From positions 42,837,682 through 42,901,681 of the forward strand of contig NC_088300.1 in assembly GCF_032854445.1 (NCBI RefSeq): a stretch of 64,000 bases of DNA, read 5' to 3'. The position numbers were made by a program, and so were the translations under genes. The stretch's first letter is position 1, and each line of letters opens with the position of its first letter. Shown in pieces: positions 1-13,400 of this stretch. The notes below the pieces were generated by a model. It did no database searches. It worked only from the letters and a program-made list of their open reading frames with translations, and was not told the DNA's origin. Origin of the DNA: Liolophura sinensis (Eukaryota; Mollusca; Polyplacophora; Chitonida; Chitonidae).

Positions 1-599
1 TTGGAGCAGCCATTATGCACAATGGTTATTGTGGATGCACTTAAAGCCATTATGCACCATAGTTATTGTGGATGCACTTAGAGCAGCCATTATGCACCAT
101 GGTTATTGTGGATGGACTTGAAGCAGCCATTATGCACCATGGTTATTGTGGATGGACTTAGAGCAGCCATTATGCACCATGGTTATTGTGGATGCACTTA
201 GAGCAACAATTAAGCACCATGGTTATTGTGGATGCACTTAGAGCAGCCATTATGCCTCATGGTTATTGTGGATGCACTTAGAGCAGTCATTATGCACCAT
301 GGTTATTGTGGATGCACTTAGAGCAGCCATTATGCACAATGGTTATTGTGGATGCACTTAGAGCAGCCATTAAGCACCATTGTTATTGTTATTGTGTGTG
401 CACATAGTACAGCCATTATGCACCATGGTTATTGTGGATACACTTGGAGCAGCCATTATGCACAATGGTTATTGTGTGTGCACTTACGGCAGCCATTATG
501 TCCCATGGTTATTGTGTGTGCACTTAGAGCAGCCATTATGCACCATGGTTATTGTGGATGCACTTAAGGCAGCCATTATGCACCATAGTTATTGTGGAT
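1..599. repeat. 40-bp tandem array, cut by the window edge
   Basis: About 15 copies of a 40-bp unit, consensus beginning GAGCAGCCATTATGCACCAT and ending GGATGCACTTA, with point changes and a few indels. The repeat-encoded open frames around 346-697 are by-products of the unit and not genes. The left end lies outside the window. Confidence 0.97.
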
Positions 600-3285
600 C
601 CTTGCTCTGTGTGGAAAAATCAGTGTCAGAATTAAGCCAGTTGTTTCTTCCACTTGTAGCTCCCGACATGAGTATACTCAGAGAACATTCATATTGACTG
701 ATGGACATAAGCTCAACGTAACAGTGGTTTAAAATATATGCGTACAGTAATGCCAGTTCTTAATGGCTGCTCTTCATGAACCCAGCACAATACAGTAACA
801 GTGATTCACAATGGCTGCATATCACTGTGCCTGGAAAAAATCACTCGTAATGCAGTTGCTGAGCAGATAGACAGTGCAGAAATCATGTACCATACTTTCT
901 TTGGTTACACCTAGTGTTGCCATCACTACATAACTAATTGGTCTACTGATACATACCCTAAATAACCAAAAAATTTAATTATAGAGGCAAATAAATGTCA
1001 CAAAATATTAGTTTTGGTGCTGTAAATTACAACTTTCTAGTAGAATATCATCCCATGCTCTAAGCAAACCTCAAAACACCTTTCTCAAATCAAGAGAATT
1101 CTCTTAATCAGGAAAAATGGCTAAATTAGTCATGGATGAAATTTATGTACATTTAGGGCAACTAAAAGGTCTATTGTCTTAACTAATAGAACTATTTTCA
1201 TAATGAAACAAGAACAAGAAACAAAAGATAGTCTGGCATAATTTCTTGGCGATGTGAACAAAGTTTGCATCCTTTAATCTGATGGCCTGATGTGATATTC
1301 ACGAATATACATGTAACATCAACGCTAAAATACACAAATCTCAAAATATCCACAATATAATTCATCTAGAACAGTACATGTACAAAACTTCACTCAAACT
1401 ATGCAAAGTACAAAATAGCATATTCTTACTGCACAAAATTACACAGCATTTGGATGAATGACATCACATAGGATATGATATCACAAACAGATATGCCAGT
1501 CAAAACAGCTTCCCGCAAACTGCTATTTGGCAATGGAGAATCCAGGTTTTTAGAAAAAAAAAACATTAATAAAAGCATTTTTTTTAGTCTTTAGTGAAAA
1601 GCCTGCTAAATATTACCATTAAACAAGGAGTTCCCTTTAAATTCACCAGAGGCTATACAGTAACAACTTCAGGACATCTAATTCTGACTAGTTGATAGAG
1701 ATATATATGTTTATAGCCTACATCAGGTAGAAGTATATATGTACATGATACAGAGCCTGCAGACTTGTTTGGCAATATCTGACTGCTTATATACTAAAAC
1801 TAAGTTATAGGACCTATGCTGAGGTCGAGATCTGTCAAGCTGAATCAAGTGTCAAGTTTCACAAAACAATCTATTCTGTGTGGGACCGATTCCTATAATA
1901 TTAATATGAGGTTTTTTTTTCTCTCCATTGATCCAAGATGGTTAAGAAGGCTGTCAAAGTCCTCTTAGTTTTAGCTAGGCATATCTATATATTCTCCATG
2001 ATAAGGTAGAGTTTCCAAGGTTAGCACTTACAAGTAGGTGCAACACACTGTGCTTCTGAAAAGTAAAATTGTAAAATGTGTAATAAGATCCCCTCAATGA
2101 CTAATTCAAACTTGTTATGGCTTCTACCATCAGACATTATAAAATAATACAAAGTTTGAGGGCTAAGATTGTCACATGGCCCCCAATTAATGCTGAAAAC
2201 AGAGCAACATTTGATTTTAAGGGGAGGTAACAATGCAACCATGGCTGACCTCTACTTGGTAAGGAAACATAACTGGTGTTTTCATTAATCGCCGAGTTGT
2301 GCTCTCACCCAGTATAAATTATCACAGTTGGTCTGTACCATGTATATTTCTTTACAGTATTCCATATTCTGATCCTAACAAGGCACATTTGTGTAATTAT
2401 CAGAAATCTACCCTCATTTCACAGTCGACCCAAGATCCCCTTGTGACTCGACACCTTTAATGTGGCAAAATTAAAACACAACTACTTTATATACAATCTT
2501 ACATCTTCAAAAAGATCACTCCTTTTACTGACCATCTGACTATAACACTTGATGTAGAATTTAAATATTGTTAACTTTAAAAAAAATTCAAAAAAAAAAA
2601 AAATAAATAAATAAAAAAAAGAGGAACAAATGTGAACAAACCATCCAAAGATGTATGAAACTTGTGTGAAATAAGCTAAGAAAAGACAGAAAAACTCAAT
2701 TACTTTTCAACTAAAAAAAACCCCTTAAGTAACAAATATGGTGGGTGGAGTTTCAAAACAGAAAATTGTGAAAACTGTAAAAAGTGTAAAACATTTCTTA
2801 CAGCGAAGGAAAAATCAAACGATTGAGGCATGTCCAAGTTCAAAGCTATAACATAAGAGTTAACTCAAGTAAGCACTTCATAAAATACTCTCTGTCACTG
2901 ACTGTGTCTGATTACTCACTGTGTTAGCTGTTAGGTATTTCAATGATTGAAAAGTTGTGATACTCTACTCCAGCCCTTAATTAAACAAAAGAAAACTTGT
3001 TTAGAAGGCTAAAATTGAAAACAAACATGAAAGGTATTAAGGGGGTCTTGAGCCAACACTTCTCACTCCTGATCATAATTTAAAACACAGAACAATGTGA
3101 AACCATGTACCATTCTTTTTTGTGTTTCTGTTTATCTAAAAAAATACACTTGGTAAAAATGTTCAGAACTATAAAATACATCAACATTTTCATCCTTTAA
3201 AAACAGGGAATTTGTCTTAATACATCATAACATAATGTCACATTTGTGGTTGAATATGGTGTGTACGCGTGTATATGTATGTATG

Positions 3286-3342
<57 letters not shown>

Positions 3343-5040
3343 TACAGTAAAGGCATACATCTGTGTTTCCTTGTAAATCTACACCGGTAACACACAGTTA
3401 TGTCCCCTAAGTTTGAGTCCTTACAACATACATGTGGGCAAGTGGCCTGGTGAGGATGTGGTTAAGTTCATCGGAGGGGGTGCGTACACTTTGATTGCAT
3501 CCCAATAAGATGGGCTTTTTGTCCAAGTGGCCCTCAAAATTTTACATGTGTTTTTAACACAGAAGTGGATTTAAACTTTCTCACAGAATACTTTCATGTA
3601 CATGTACATCTATTTCAAAACTAATACACAAAGGTGCGTATAATCTCCATTTTGATAAACTTCATGTCCTTTTTTGTCTAGGTTCTTCCCAACAAGAAAT
3701 CAAATTATTGTGATGCATAAATCTGTTTAAACCTGGCCTTAATGTAAACTGGAAACTCATCCTGTTCAAGTTTTAAAAGGTAAATTGGTAAAGCTCACAG
3801 GAAGAATACACTTAGGGATTCGCTTTACCCAGGAGAGATAAGAAAATCTGTTTGCAAAAAAAAAACAAGAGGCAGGCACAACCTACAGGTGTATACAAGT
3901 AGGTGGGTTTTCTAATTCTGTGTAGCAAAATACGCCATAGTACTGGCTATAAATCACACCAATTTGCTATTGGCTACACTACTTTAACAAAGCCATGCAC
4001 TCAGAGCAACAATCATCATTTGTGTATATAGGCCATACGGCAGGTGCGAGACCAAATAAAAAGGCAGCAGATTTACAGTTTTTTCCCCAGTATAAACACA
4101 TGCATGTACATGTAAGAGCTACTTGCACATATCTGTCATGTCTTGTTAAGTTTAATTATTAAGGCGGATGTGATCACTCTGAAATCTTTCATGTTGTGGT
4201 TGTAATATCAATGCTGGAATGTTGGCATATAAAACTGTGATAACGGCATAAAATATCTGTATCATTTTGTCATAAAGGCCAATACACTATATATATTTAT
4301 ATATATATATGTTACCATAACACTGTAACCATGTACATTCCTTTGTTCCATAATAAAATTTATGTTTATACATAATATAATTTCCAAGGCCCTGTAAAAA
4401 TAGGCCATCAACAATCATTTAAAAATTGTACACGTGTCATGTTTGTAATGATCATGATTGAAAACACAGGTGTCGTCAGGCTGGCTTAACCACATGGAGT
4501 TTCATAATTATCCAGTCATTAGTGTGCTGGATAGGGCTACCTCCCACTCTGGAAAATCAAAAATGGTGTATAAAGATTCAAGCCACAAGTGCACCACAAG
4601 ATAGCCATTTTTTCCGGTTCCTCAAGAACATCTTGTGAAAAAAAATATAAAAAATAAAATGGCCACAGCAATTTATAAAATCTTCAAAAAAATTTGGACC
4701 CACCATATGAAAAATGTGTAACAAAACCTGTTTGTACATATGTGTGACATAGCTATCTGGGTAACTCTGTGTCCATGTACTGAATATAAGAAATTATCTG
4801 ACAGACACACTCATGTTTGCCAGACATTTGATCAACACATTTTTTTCAGCCTTTCAAGCAAAAACTTCAGAAGTGAATTTCGCATCACAGCTCTGACTAA
4901 TAGGCCCAAAAAAATGATAGGAAGTAGTTTGATTTGGGGATATGCCTCTGTGCTGATACGGTGTTGTTGGCGGTGAAGAGGATGGGCAACTGAACTAATG
5001 AGGTAGATGCTGTACTTTACAAGCCCTCACAATGATACAA
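600..5040. other. 3' intergenic region, no gene seen
   Basis: AT-rich sequence with homopolymer A/T runs (for example 2580-2625), and no open frame with coding character on either strand. An AT dinucleotide microsatellite lies at 3279-3340 and a shorter AT run near 4290. Whether any of it belongs to a long BMAL1 3' UTR cannot be told from the sequence. Confidence 0.6.
3277..3340. repeat. (GTAT)n/(AT)n microsatellite
   Basis: TATGTATGTATGTAT followed by an uninterrupted AT dinucleotide run of over 40 bases. Confidence 0.97.
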
Positions 5041-5044
5041 GGGT

Positions 5045-5359
5045 TTAGACGGGGCAGATCAGCACACAGGCAAGGGTGTGTCGGTAATCAGGGGGGTTGA
5101 AGACATGCTGTATCTGACTGTATGAGGTCACCAGGTTTACAACAACAGCCAAAACTGAGATCAAGAACGTCACAGTCATCACACTGGGAGTCATTTCACA
5201 TGTACGTGTGGTAGATAGAGTATGCGATTCCTTCATAAGTGTAATTCTGGCGTCAGAATCTTGGGCCACATTGAAAGATAACAACATGACAGTTAGCGTA
5301 TAAAACAAAACAGAAAATTCTAAACAACTATAACAACACATGTACACCTCGACTGTCAT
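5045..5359 (-). other. Unassigned small open frame with hydrophobic segments
   Basis: A 104-codon open frame, locally more GC-rich than its surroundings. It has a hydrophobic N-terminal stretch (about residues 11-31) and a second one (about residues 60-78, VTFLISVLAVVVNLV), then a Cys-containing tail ending in ICPV. I do not recognise it. It lies beyond the candidate poly(A) site of BMAL1, on the same strand. It could be a small membrane protein, a terminal exon of an unseen gene, or chance. Confidence 0.15.
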
Positions 5360-5819
5360 TGTAGGCAGGGTTGGTTTATAAGGGCATATGTGAACGGCTT
5401 GAGCACATCAATAAATAAAAACAAACGACAACAGTAACTGTATATCACAAACCTGGTACATGTCAACTTCACTGTATACATTTAACATACTTAAGACTAG
5501 GGACAGGGGTTCAAAACCACAAATAAAATCATCCGCTATTCTTTCACAGTTTAACTGCATGCACACCGCCAACATTCATGACACCTACTTCAACACTATA
5601 ATGTTAGTCAATGCACACCTGTAATGTGTACTAGGTTCAGTGGGTTATCTCCTTTTCTTCAATGCATTTACCACTTTATCTTCATTAAAAAGTCATCCAG
5701 TGCTCAAAAAACATTCTCATCCACATTTAAATATTTTACATTTAGTTTCACCACACAAAAACATTTCATCCACATGCGAAATGTTTTTTTCTTCTTTATC
5801 ATGGAACTTATCCTGCTAC

Positions 5820-6260
5820 CATGATCCTTCCACAAACACATTCCTCCTCCCCTTAAGGCATTCATCCTTCCACCAACTTATTAATCCTTGATTTACCAAA
5901 TTTATCCCCCTAACAACTACATTAATCCTTCCACCAACACATTCACCCATCCAACAATTCATCCTTCTTCAAACACATTCATCCTTGCTAAACCACATTC
6001 ATCCTCCCCTTGAGGCATTCATCACTCCACCAACACATTCACCCTTCTACCAACATATTCATCTGTCCAACAATTCATCCTTCCTCTTCCACATTCATCC
6101 TTGCTCAACCACATTCATCCTACTAGCAACACATTCATCCTCCTACCAACACATTCATCCTACTAGCAACACATTCATCCTTCACCCCACACAGTCATTT
6201 TGCTCTTCCACATTCATCCTCCTGGCAACACATTCATCCTTCCAATAGCACATTCGTCTC
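5820..6260. repeat. Degenerate CATTCATCC-rich tandem region
   Basis: Irregular repeats of AACACATTCATCCTTCCACC-like units with variable spacing. The open frame at 5985-6248 is produced by the repeat and shows only His/Ser/Pro/Thr-rich low complexity. Confidence 0.85.
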
Positions 6261-6292
6261 TCACCTAAACCTTGTCTCCTCTCCTACACATT

Positions 6293-7246
6293 TTTATTTT
6301 TGTACATGTTTTACAACATTTCACATATACATGTACTGAACTCATTCCACCTTTCTAACTGTACAAAGTCTGCAACACTCATTACACCATTCAACAAATC
6401 TTTGCTTACATATAAACCACTCTGAATCAGTAAAAGCAGGAAATAAATCCCTCAATCAAGTCCCTCACCATGAAGCTTTGTATCAATCATAATGATTACA
6501 CAAATGTACTTTATACTTATCATTAAACTGGCTAGTATCAATTCAAATTTACAATTAATATATTAGCATGAATACTGCACCTAATAACAAATAGTTGGAT
6601 ATGTTGACAAAGTTGGATATGAGACAATTCCCAATGTGAAGGAATGAAGATGATAATCTTTTAAACTTAGTAAAATTAAACTTTCCAAAGAAAACAATAA
6701 CAATAAATAAAATTTTGTCCAACCACACTTAACATCTGAGGTCCTTCCAAATGAGTAGGTGAAGGCACAGGGCAAATGCCAGGGCAAATACAGTCTGCTC
6801 TCCTGTTCTATTTACACAATGAGTGGGTGATGGATTAAAGAGATCCCATCAATCTCTAACAAAACAGCTTCATTTTCAGCGAAATGAATCGTGGAGTCTA
6901 CAGGCATTTTACTGCTCTTCCTACATCACTGTCTCTGGAAGATGTCAATGGGAAAATCTGGCGGCCCAGGAAAGCACATTTTCATCTTGTGAACAAATGT
7001 CAATACAAACAGTCTCCCACAAAAAGCACTGTCTAAGTCATCCTCCTTCTACTGCAGATAAGGCCACATTCTTTGTCATGGGACACTTATGGTGGGACTG
7101 CAGTCAGAGTAAAGTACAACCTGCCAGGTCTGATAGTATGGTCAGTCCCACAACAAGGGAGCTAACTCATTTCACAACCACATTGTAAAAACCCCAGTGT
7201 GGTTTCAACGGTGTTCAAACACAACTAGTTTGTTATGGGGACTTGC
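6293..7246 (-). other. Probable BMAL1 3' UTR with candidate poly(A) signal
   Basis: Downstream of the stop codon there is no further open frame with support. The first AATAAA on the minus strand after the stop is at 6293-6298 (TTTATT on the plus strand), followed on the transcript side by a GT-rich stretch beginning TGTGTAGG. That would give a 3' UTR of about 0.95 kb. A longer UTR cannot be excluded. Confidence 0.4.
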
Positions 7247-7431
7247 TTAGAGTGGCCAGGGTAAATCGTTGAAGTCGACAGGGCCCCCGAGTCCAGCATC
7301 AGCTTCCAGAAGACTCATAATGACAGCCATTGCAGCCTCGTCATTGCCTTCATCACCTGCACAAGGCAAGTCCTGCATGTCCTCATTCATGAAAATGTCT
7401 ATCAAACTGTTCTCTATTGCCAGGATCTCTT
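7247..7431 (-). CDS. BMAL1: BMAL1 coding exon 18: C-terminal transactivation region and stop
   Basis: Acceptor TGCTCCACAG; open to TAA at 7247-7249. Encodes (E)[19 protein letters not shown], then an acidic stretch, [19 protein letters not shown] and [11 protein letters not shown]. Known for the family: this region is the BMAL1 activation domain, contacted alternately by CBP/p300 and CRY. Drosophila CYCLE lacks it. Its near identity to the vertebrate end shows this is a full-length, ancestral-type BMAL1. Entered in phase 1. Confidence 0.97.
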
Positions 7432-10400
7432 CTGTGGAGCAGAAAGTTAAAGTACATATTTTCAGACATTAATGAACACATTCACATATATGAAAACAAT
7501 TTTCAAGACATGGTTGTAATGGAAGAAACTTCTACATACATGCAAATATATGTGTGCAAGGTCAGGGTTTTATGTCAAGCTTAACAGTTTCAGTCATAAA
7601 AATTGTTTCTACAGTACATGCAGTGCATGTCAGTAGAACACGCTGAATGGAGTTACAATGGGCTGTTGTACAATGTAGCTCAGCAGAACCAAGGCTATTT
7701 TATTTATTATTAAAATCTTTTTCATTTTCATTTTATTATGATTATGAACACCAGGTCACAATAGTTCCATTGTGACCTCAAATGATGCACATTCTATACT
7801 GCTCATATTTTCGCCTACCTGGTCCGTTATGTTGAAGATTAGCACCGTTCTGGTTGGGGAGAATCCGTCCCAGGTTCAGTCCATTCTGACCCCCTAGGGC
7901 TGGGCCATGTCTGTTCTGTACCACTGCAGCATTGCTCGTACCTAGTGAACAAACAGACCAGTGTTATGGATTTGTCTTCATAATCTAAAATATTTCACTT
8001 ATTAATAATGTGCATATTTACGTATGGAGGAAGCCTATATACAGCCTGTGTGTAGGCCTGCATCACTGCAGGGGCTATACCAGACAAGCCTCCTCGAATA
8101 TGTGCAGCCACAACTCACCCAGCCAGAGTGGGATTTGAACACAACTTCTTGGGCTAATAGTGTGCTGAGCAGTAAGGCCAGGATTCGTTTTCGCAAAACT
8201 TTCCAAATAAATTTTGCATATCTTTTCTTGTAAATGGTGTCACCTTATGGTGCTGTAACCTAGACAACATCTCTTACGAAAAAAGTTATGAGAATTCTGA
8301 CTTACAAAGTTTTACGACAGTAGCCTCAGTGCAGCAATCTAATATAATATCAAACCTAAACCAGTACATGCCACAATGTATTATAATAGTAACAGTGATC
8401 TAATATACTTCATTTAACACAGTACGTTTATCAACCAACCTCTGGTGATGTACACTGCGTAACCTAATTCTTCTAATTTGTCCGTTTTGGCCAATATACA
8501 TGTAATTGTAGCAAGAATATTTAGTTTCTTCACATGGTCAGTTCATATAATGAACAACATATTAATATCTTTACTTTTCCGAAAAAAAAAAACTGGGAGA
8601 GAAATGTAATTCTTTTCAGCACTACTAATATCTGTCGTAAGACACGTGAGCGTGATGTATGTACACAGCCGTGACGAGATGAGAATAACAGCCAAACCAC
8701 TCTTGCTCCCTATCAGTAATTACATCAATACAATTAGAAAAATTCCAAGCTAGATTTGAAATTCATAAGCTATTCTATCAATACACTTAGAGGAATCCCC
8801 AATGAGAAAGTGCCCTAGGTATTTGTAAATTATTCTATCAATACAATTAGCGAAATCCCCATTGAGATTGTATCCTTGGTATTTGTAAGTTATTCTATCA
8901 ATACAATTAGCGGAATCCCCATTGAGACTGTATCCTTGGTATTTGTAAGTTATTCTATCAATACAATTAGAGGAATCCCCAAGAAGAATGTGCCCTGGGT
9001 ATTTGTAAATTATTCTATCAATACAATTAGTGGAATCCCCATTGAGATTGTATCCTTGGTATTTGTAAGTTATTCTATCAATACAATTAGAGGAATCCCC
9101 AAGAAGAATGTGCCCTGGGTATTTGTAAATTATTCTATCAATACAATTAGCGGAATCCCCATTGAGATTGTATCCTTGGTATTTGTAAGTTATTCTATCA
9201 ATACAATTAGCGGAATCCCCATTGAGACTGTATCCTTGGTATTTGTAAGTTATTCTATCAATACAATTAGAGGAATCCCCAAGAAGAATGTGCCCTGGGT
9301 ATTTGTAAATTATTCTATCAATACAATTAGTGGAATCCCCATTGAGATTGTATCCTTGGTATTTGTAAGTTATTCTATCAATACAATTAGATGAATCCCC
9401 AAGAAGAATATGCTGGTTTGGCCATATTACATTTCAGGCTTTATTTTGGGAACGTCCAGCTTAGCTTTTGGCTATAGAGTAGCAGTATTTGCTGCACAGT
9501 AACAAGAACATTCGATAACCTTTTGTGACAAAAAACTATGCGAAGAACAAAGGAAAGCACAATATAAATAAAATTTTTATTCAATGCATAACCATAACAT
9601 ATAATTCCCCATAAAACAATGAAGACAACATCATGAAAGGAAACTAATATTTGACCCTAACACACGGTCTGCTTTGTTAAGTGCATTGACACGTCGTACT
9701 TGGATGAAACTACTTCCGGCAATTTCTACACATTTTTTCATGTATCTATAATGGGCCTCTAGCGATTCTCACCAATAGACCCACAAAAATGTGAAAACAA
9801 AAGTAATATTTATAAACTGTGCAAAATAGCACTTTCACCAATGAAGGAAATTCCAAATTTCACCTTTATATAAATCATAAGGCAAATCTAATAAATTTCA
9901 CCTTTATATAAATCATAAAGCAAATGTAAAAAATAAACAAACTCCAATTCTTTTATCTATAGAAATAAACTGCATGAAATGATATTATTTGGGGAGATAA
10001 AAATACCGATCGGTGTGTTGCGTGACACATTCGCTGTTGTTTAAAAGGTCATCTATATATAAAAACTGACAGGAGCAGAGAATAGGACTTTAAAGCAGAT
10101 TCACAAGACTATTGTAAAACTAGACTTACTTGTACTGGAGCTGTTGGCTTGGCTAAGAGACATGGTTTTGGGGGGCGTCTGGTGCTGAAGTGGAGAAACA
10201 CAATAAAACCAGAATGTACATTTTATTGATACACATATACATGGCTTCAAGCACGTACAAACTTGACAGGCTAAACAGAGAGAAACAGAGTGGAGAGTAT
10301 ACAAGATAGTGGACACCACACCTGTGGCAATACCTTTACATGTGAAATTGTGTGCAAACACATATATCACCGCAAACAGCATGGATTCCCATGGAATCAT

Positions 10401-13400
10401 TTTGGGGCCTCCACAGACTTATGGTTAGCATGCTAGCACAGCACTATGACCTAGGAGCCTCTCACCAATTATGACAATGCACTTGCTGTGAGTTCAAGTC
10501 CAGCTCATGCCAGCTTCCTCTCTGGTCATACTTGGGAAGGTTAGCAGCAACCTGTGGATGGTCATTGGTTCAACTGGGTTCTGCCTAATTTCCTCCAACT
10601 CTAATGCTGACCCCAGTCGTATAGAAATATTCTTGAGTATGGTGTATAACACCAATGAAATCAACAAATAAATACTGTATGTTCAGATTTGTGTTCCCTG
10701 ACAGACATGAGGTGTACATCTCAGTGTGAAGTATAGATGAGGTATGTATGGGGTGTAAGCCCCATGTACACCTTAGTGTGAGGTACAGATGAGGTGTATA
10801 TGGGGTGTATGCCCCATGTACACCTTAGTGTGAGGTATAGATGAGGTGTATTATCTGAGGTGACCTGTACCTGAAGTACACCCCAACCATATGCCTATAC
10901 CCCAGATGTACCTCGGGACCATTGACAAAAAAATCAACACTTCGAAGATGTACCTCAGGTACACCTTAGAAACTTTAACAGTTAAAAAAAGTCAATGATG
11001 TGCCTCTGGTACACCTTTGAGAGTTTTTGATTATAAATTAGTGGTCATGTACCTCAGCCACTTTTCTTAAGTTTTAAAATAAGGGATCATATTCACATTT
11101 ACTTCAAACAAAATACAAATATTTTTGTGCAAATAAAAAATAAATAAACATAAGCCTTGCCTCACCCTCACTTCCCATTCAGCGTGCAAATATTGACCAA
11201 TCAAAGAGCACGGATATATTTGCCCTTGATTATTCCAAGATGGCTGCCCTGAACAAGACGCATATGGAAGCAGTACCCTATTTCTCGGGAGGGACGAATG
11301 TAATCCTGTGTATTTTAGGGTGTAAAGCCTTTTTTCGCTGCCAGCCTGCCATTTTTGGTGTACAGGTGCATGCTTGGTATCAAAATGATGGGCAGGTATG
11401 ACTTTTAATGATGAAAGTTTGAAATTCTCCGGCGAGAGGGCATAAGGAGGCAGGTGGTGATGAGGCTGCAAGCTGCTAGGCACTCCTCCGAGCTGCCGGC
11501 ATGAAAAGGTCCAGATTTTGACGAACAACCTATGTCAAGATTTTTTTGGCTTCCTTCTCACAGGCTGGACCAGGTATGCACCAAAGCTTATTGGCCAGGG
11601 AATGTTTGGGACTGAGCTACAGAGCTAAATGTTAACACTGACGCTTATGGAAAATTAATGGGGGTCTGAGGCCATATATATTCTAGACTACGGGAAAACA
11701 ACCAAATTATGCAATTTGTGAATTTGTGATATGTTTGGGCACATCAACAGTTCTACAAGGCATAAAAAAGGAGCACCTCTAAATTTTCATCAAGCAGCTA
11801 GAAACCCTCATGTTAATGTATATCACTGTTGTTGTGGTAAGTCAGCTGAGATTTACAGACACTGTAAACAAAGAACAGTATACACTTGCAAACTTACTTA
11901 AATTTATCTCTAATTTATACAGCCAATATTTAAGTGGTTTGAGCTTGTTTTCTATCAAAATAAAAGTACAAACAGTGTACATCCACCTTGTCTATAATCA
12001 TGTACCTCAGCTATACCTCACTTGTACCTCAGACATACCTCAGACATCATATTTTTCACCTAATATTTACAGGGTGCACCTCCACTGAGGTGTACTATAG
12101 GTGTATTTGAGGTAATAATTTGCATAATTGGCAGCACCTCAGACACATCTTCAATACACCTCAGATACACCTCAAGTATACCTTAGACACACCTCAATTC
12201 CGATATGCTACAACCCAATGGTACACTTCAGATGTACATGTATCTCAAGTATACCTCTAGTACACACTATAAGCATAAGGGTTGATTTTAAATCAGCTAC
12301 ACTGAATTGGTGCCCAATATCCGAGTCTTACTTGCGAGGAGTTGGGAAGATTGGAAGTTCCTGGTGTGTTGCTACTGTCAGCATTGTTAGGGGAATCAGA
12401 CACACTGTAACAAATCAAATCATCAAGTGTTGTGAAATTGCAAAGAAATGCCAGACGTATGATAAAACAACACTGCTTTTGGTGATATACATGCATGATC
12501 TTGTAGCAATCAGCCAAGACAGTCTAGGCTCTAAGCCTGTGTTAATTAATTAATTAAATTAATTAAATTAATTAATTAATTTAATTAATTAATTAAATTA
12601 ATTAAATTAATTAAATTAATTAAATTAATTAATTTAATCTTTTCAACCACTGAAGCACTTTTTTCATTGGAATTTATGCATACAATAATGATGAAAATGA
12701 CGCTAAAAATAATTTGCTTGTGTCACCAAAGATGCAAACTTCATTAAACTGTGAAAGGTATTTCTTTACACCCCATAATTTTCTCAGAATGTTTCAAGAT
12801 ATTGGTTGCTGACATGGTTTAAAAATGTTGAAGAATTAGGGTTTATCTCTACACATCACTTTCCAACATTTGATACCTACAAGGGAAATGAATATTAACA
12901 TGAAAGCCTGACTTAGGTTAATGAATAACCTACACCTGACGACATCATCAGTATACAATTTAAGCCATGTATTTCTGAGAAATTGGCAATTTGCTTACAG
13001 GGGTGAAAAAAAACCCCAAAAAACCAAAAAACAAAAAAAAAAACCACTGTTGTCTACATTACTTTGGTCATATCACAATGGTGTAACCATGTAACAAGCT
13101 GGTACAAACACTTCCTATGGTGCTGCGTCACTGCAAGACCATGCTACTGAGGGAATTGCAATCAATTGGCTCTATAATTTTGTGTTTCGGCGCATTCATC
13201 ACTGAACGAGGAATAATGACCAAAGTTAGAAAAAAAAACCGTTACATCACTTTGACTGACTGACTGACACTATTTTAAAAGGTAAAGAAATTAATTTGGT
13301 ATGAGTAAACGACTGACGATCGTTACTATGATCAGAACATTTTGAATTAACCGGTATATTTGTGTAGTGATGAACACAATTCCCTCTGCAGTAACACGCC

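Noticed and set aside
346-697. Open frames of 73 and 105 codons.
   Set aside because: Produced by the 40-bp tandem array.
8876-9394. 172-codon open frame.
   Set aside because: Explained by a 60-bp satellite without stops in one frame; no coding signature, and the variant positions do not favour silent changes.
11067-11528. 153-codon minus-strand open frame in intron 15.
   Set aside because: No recognisable domain, no splice context, and composition like the surrounding noncoding DNA.
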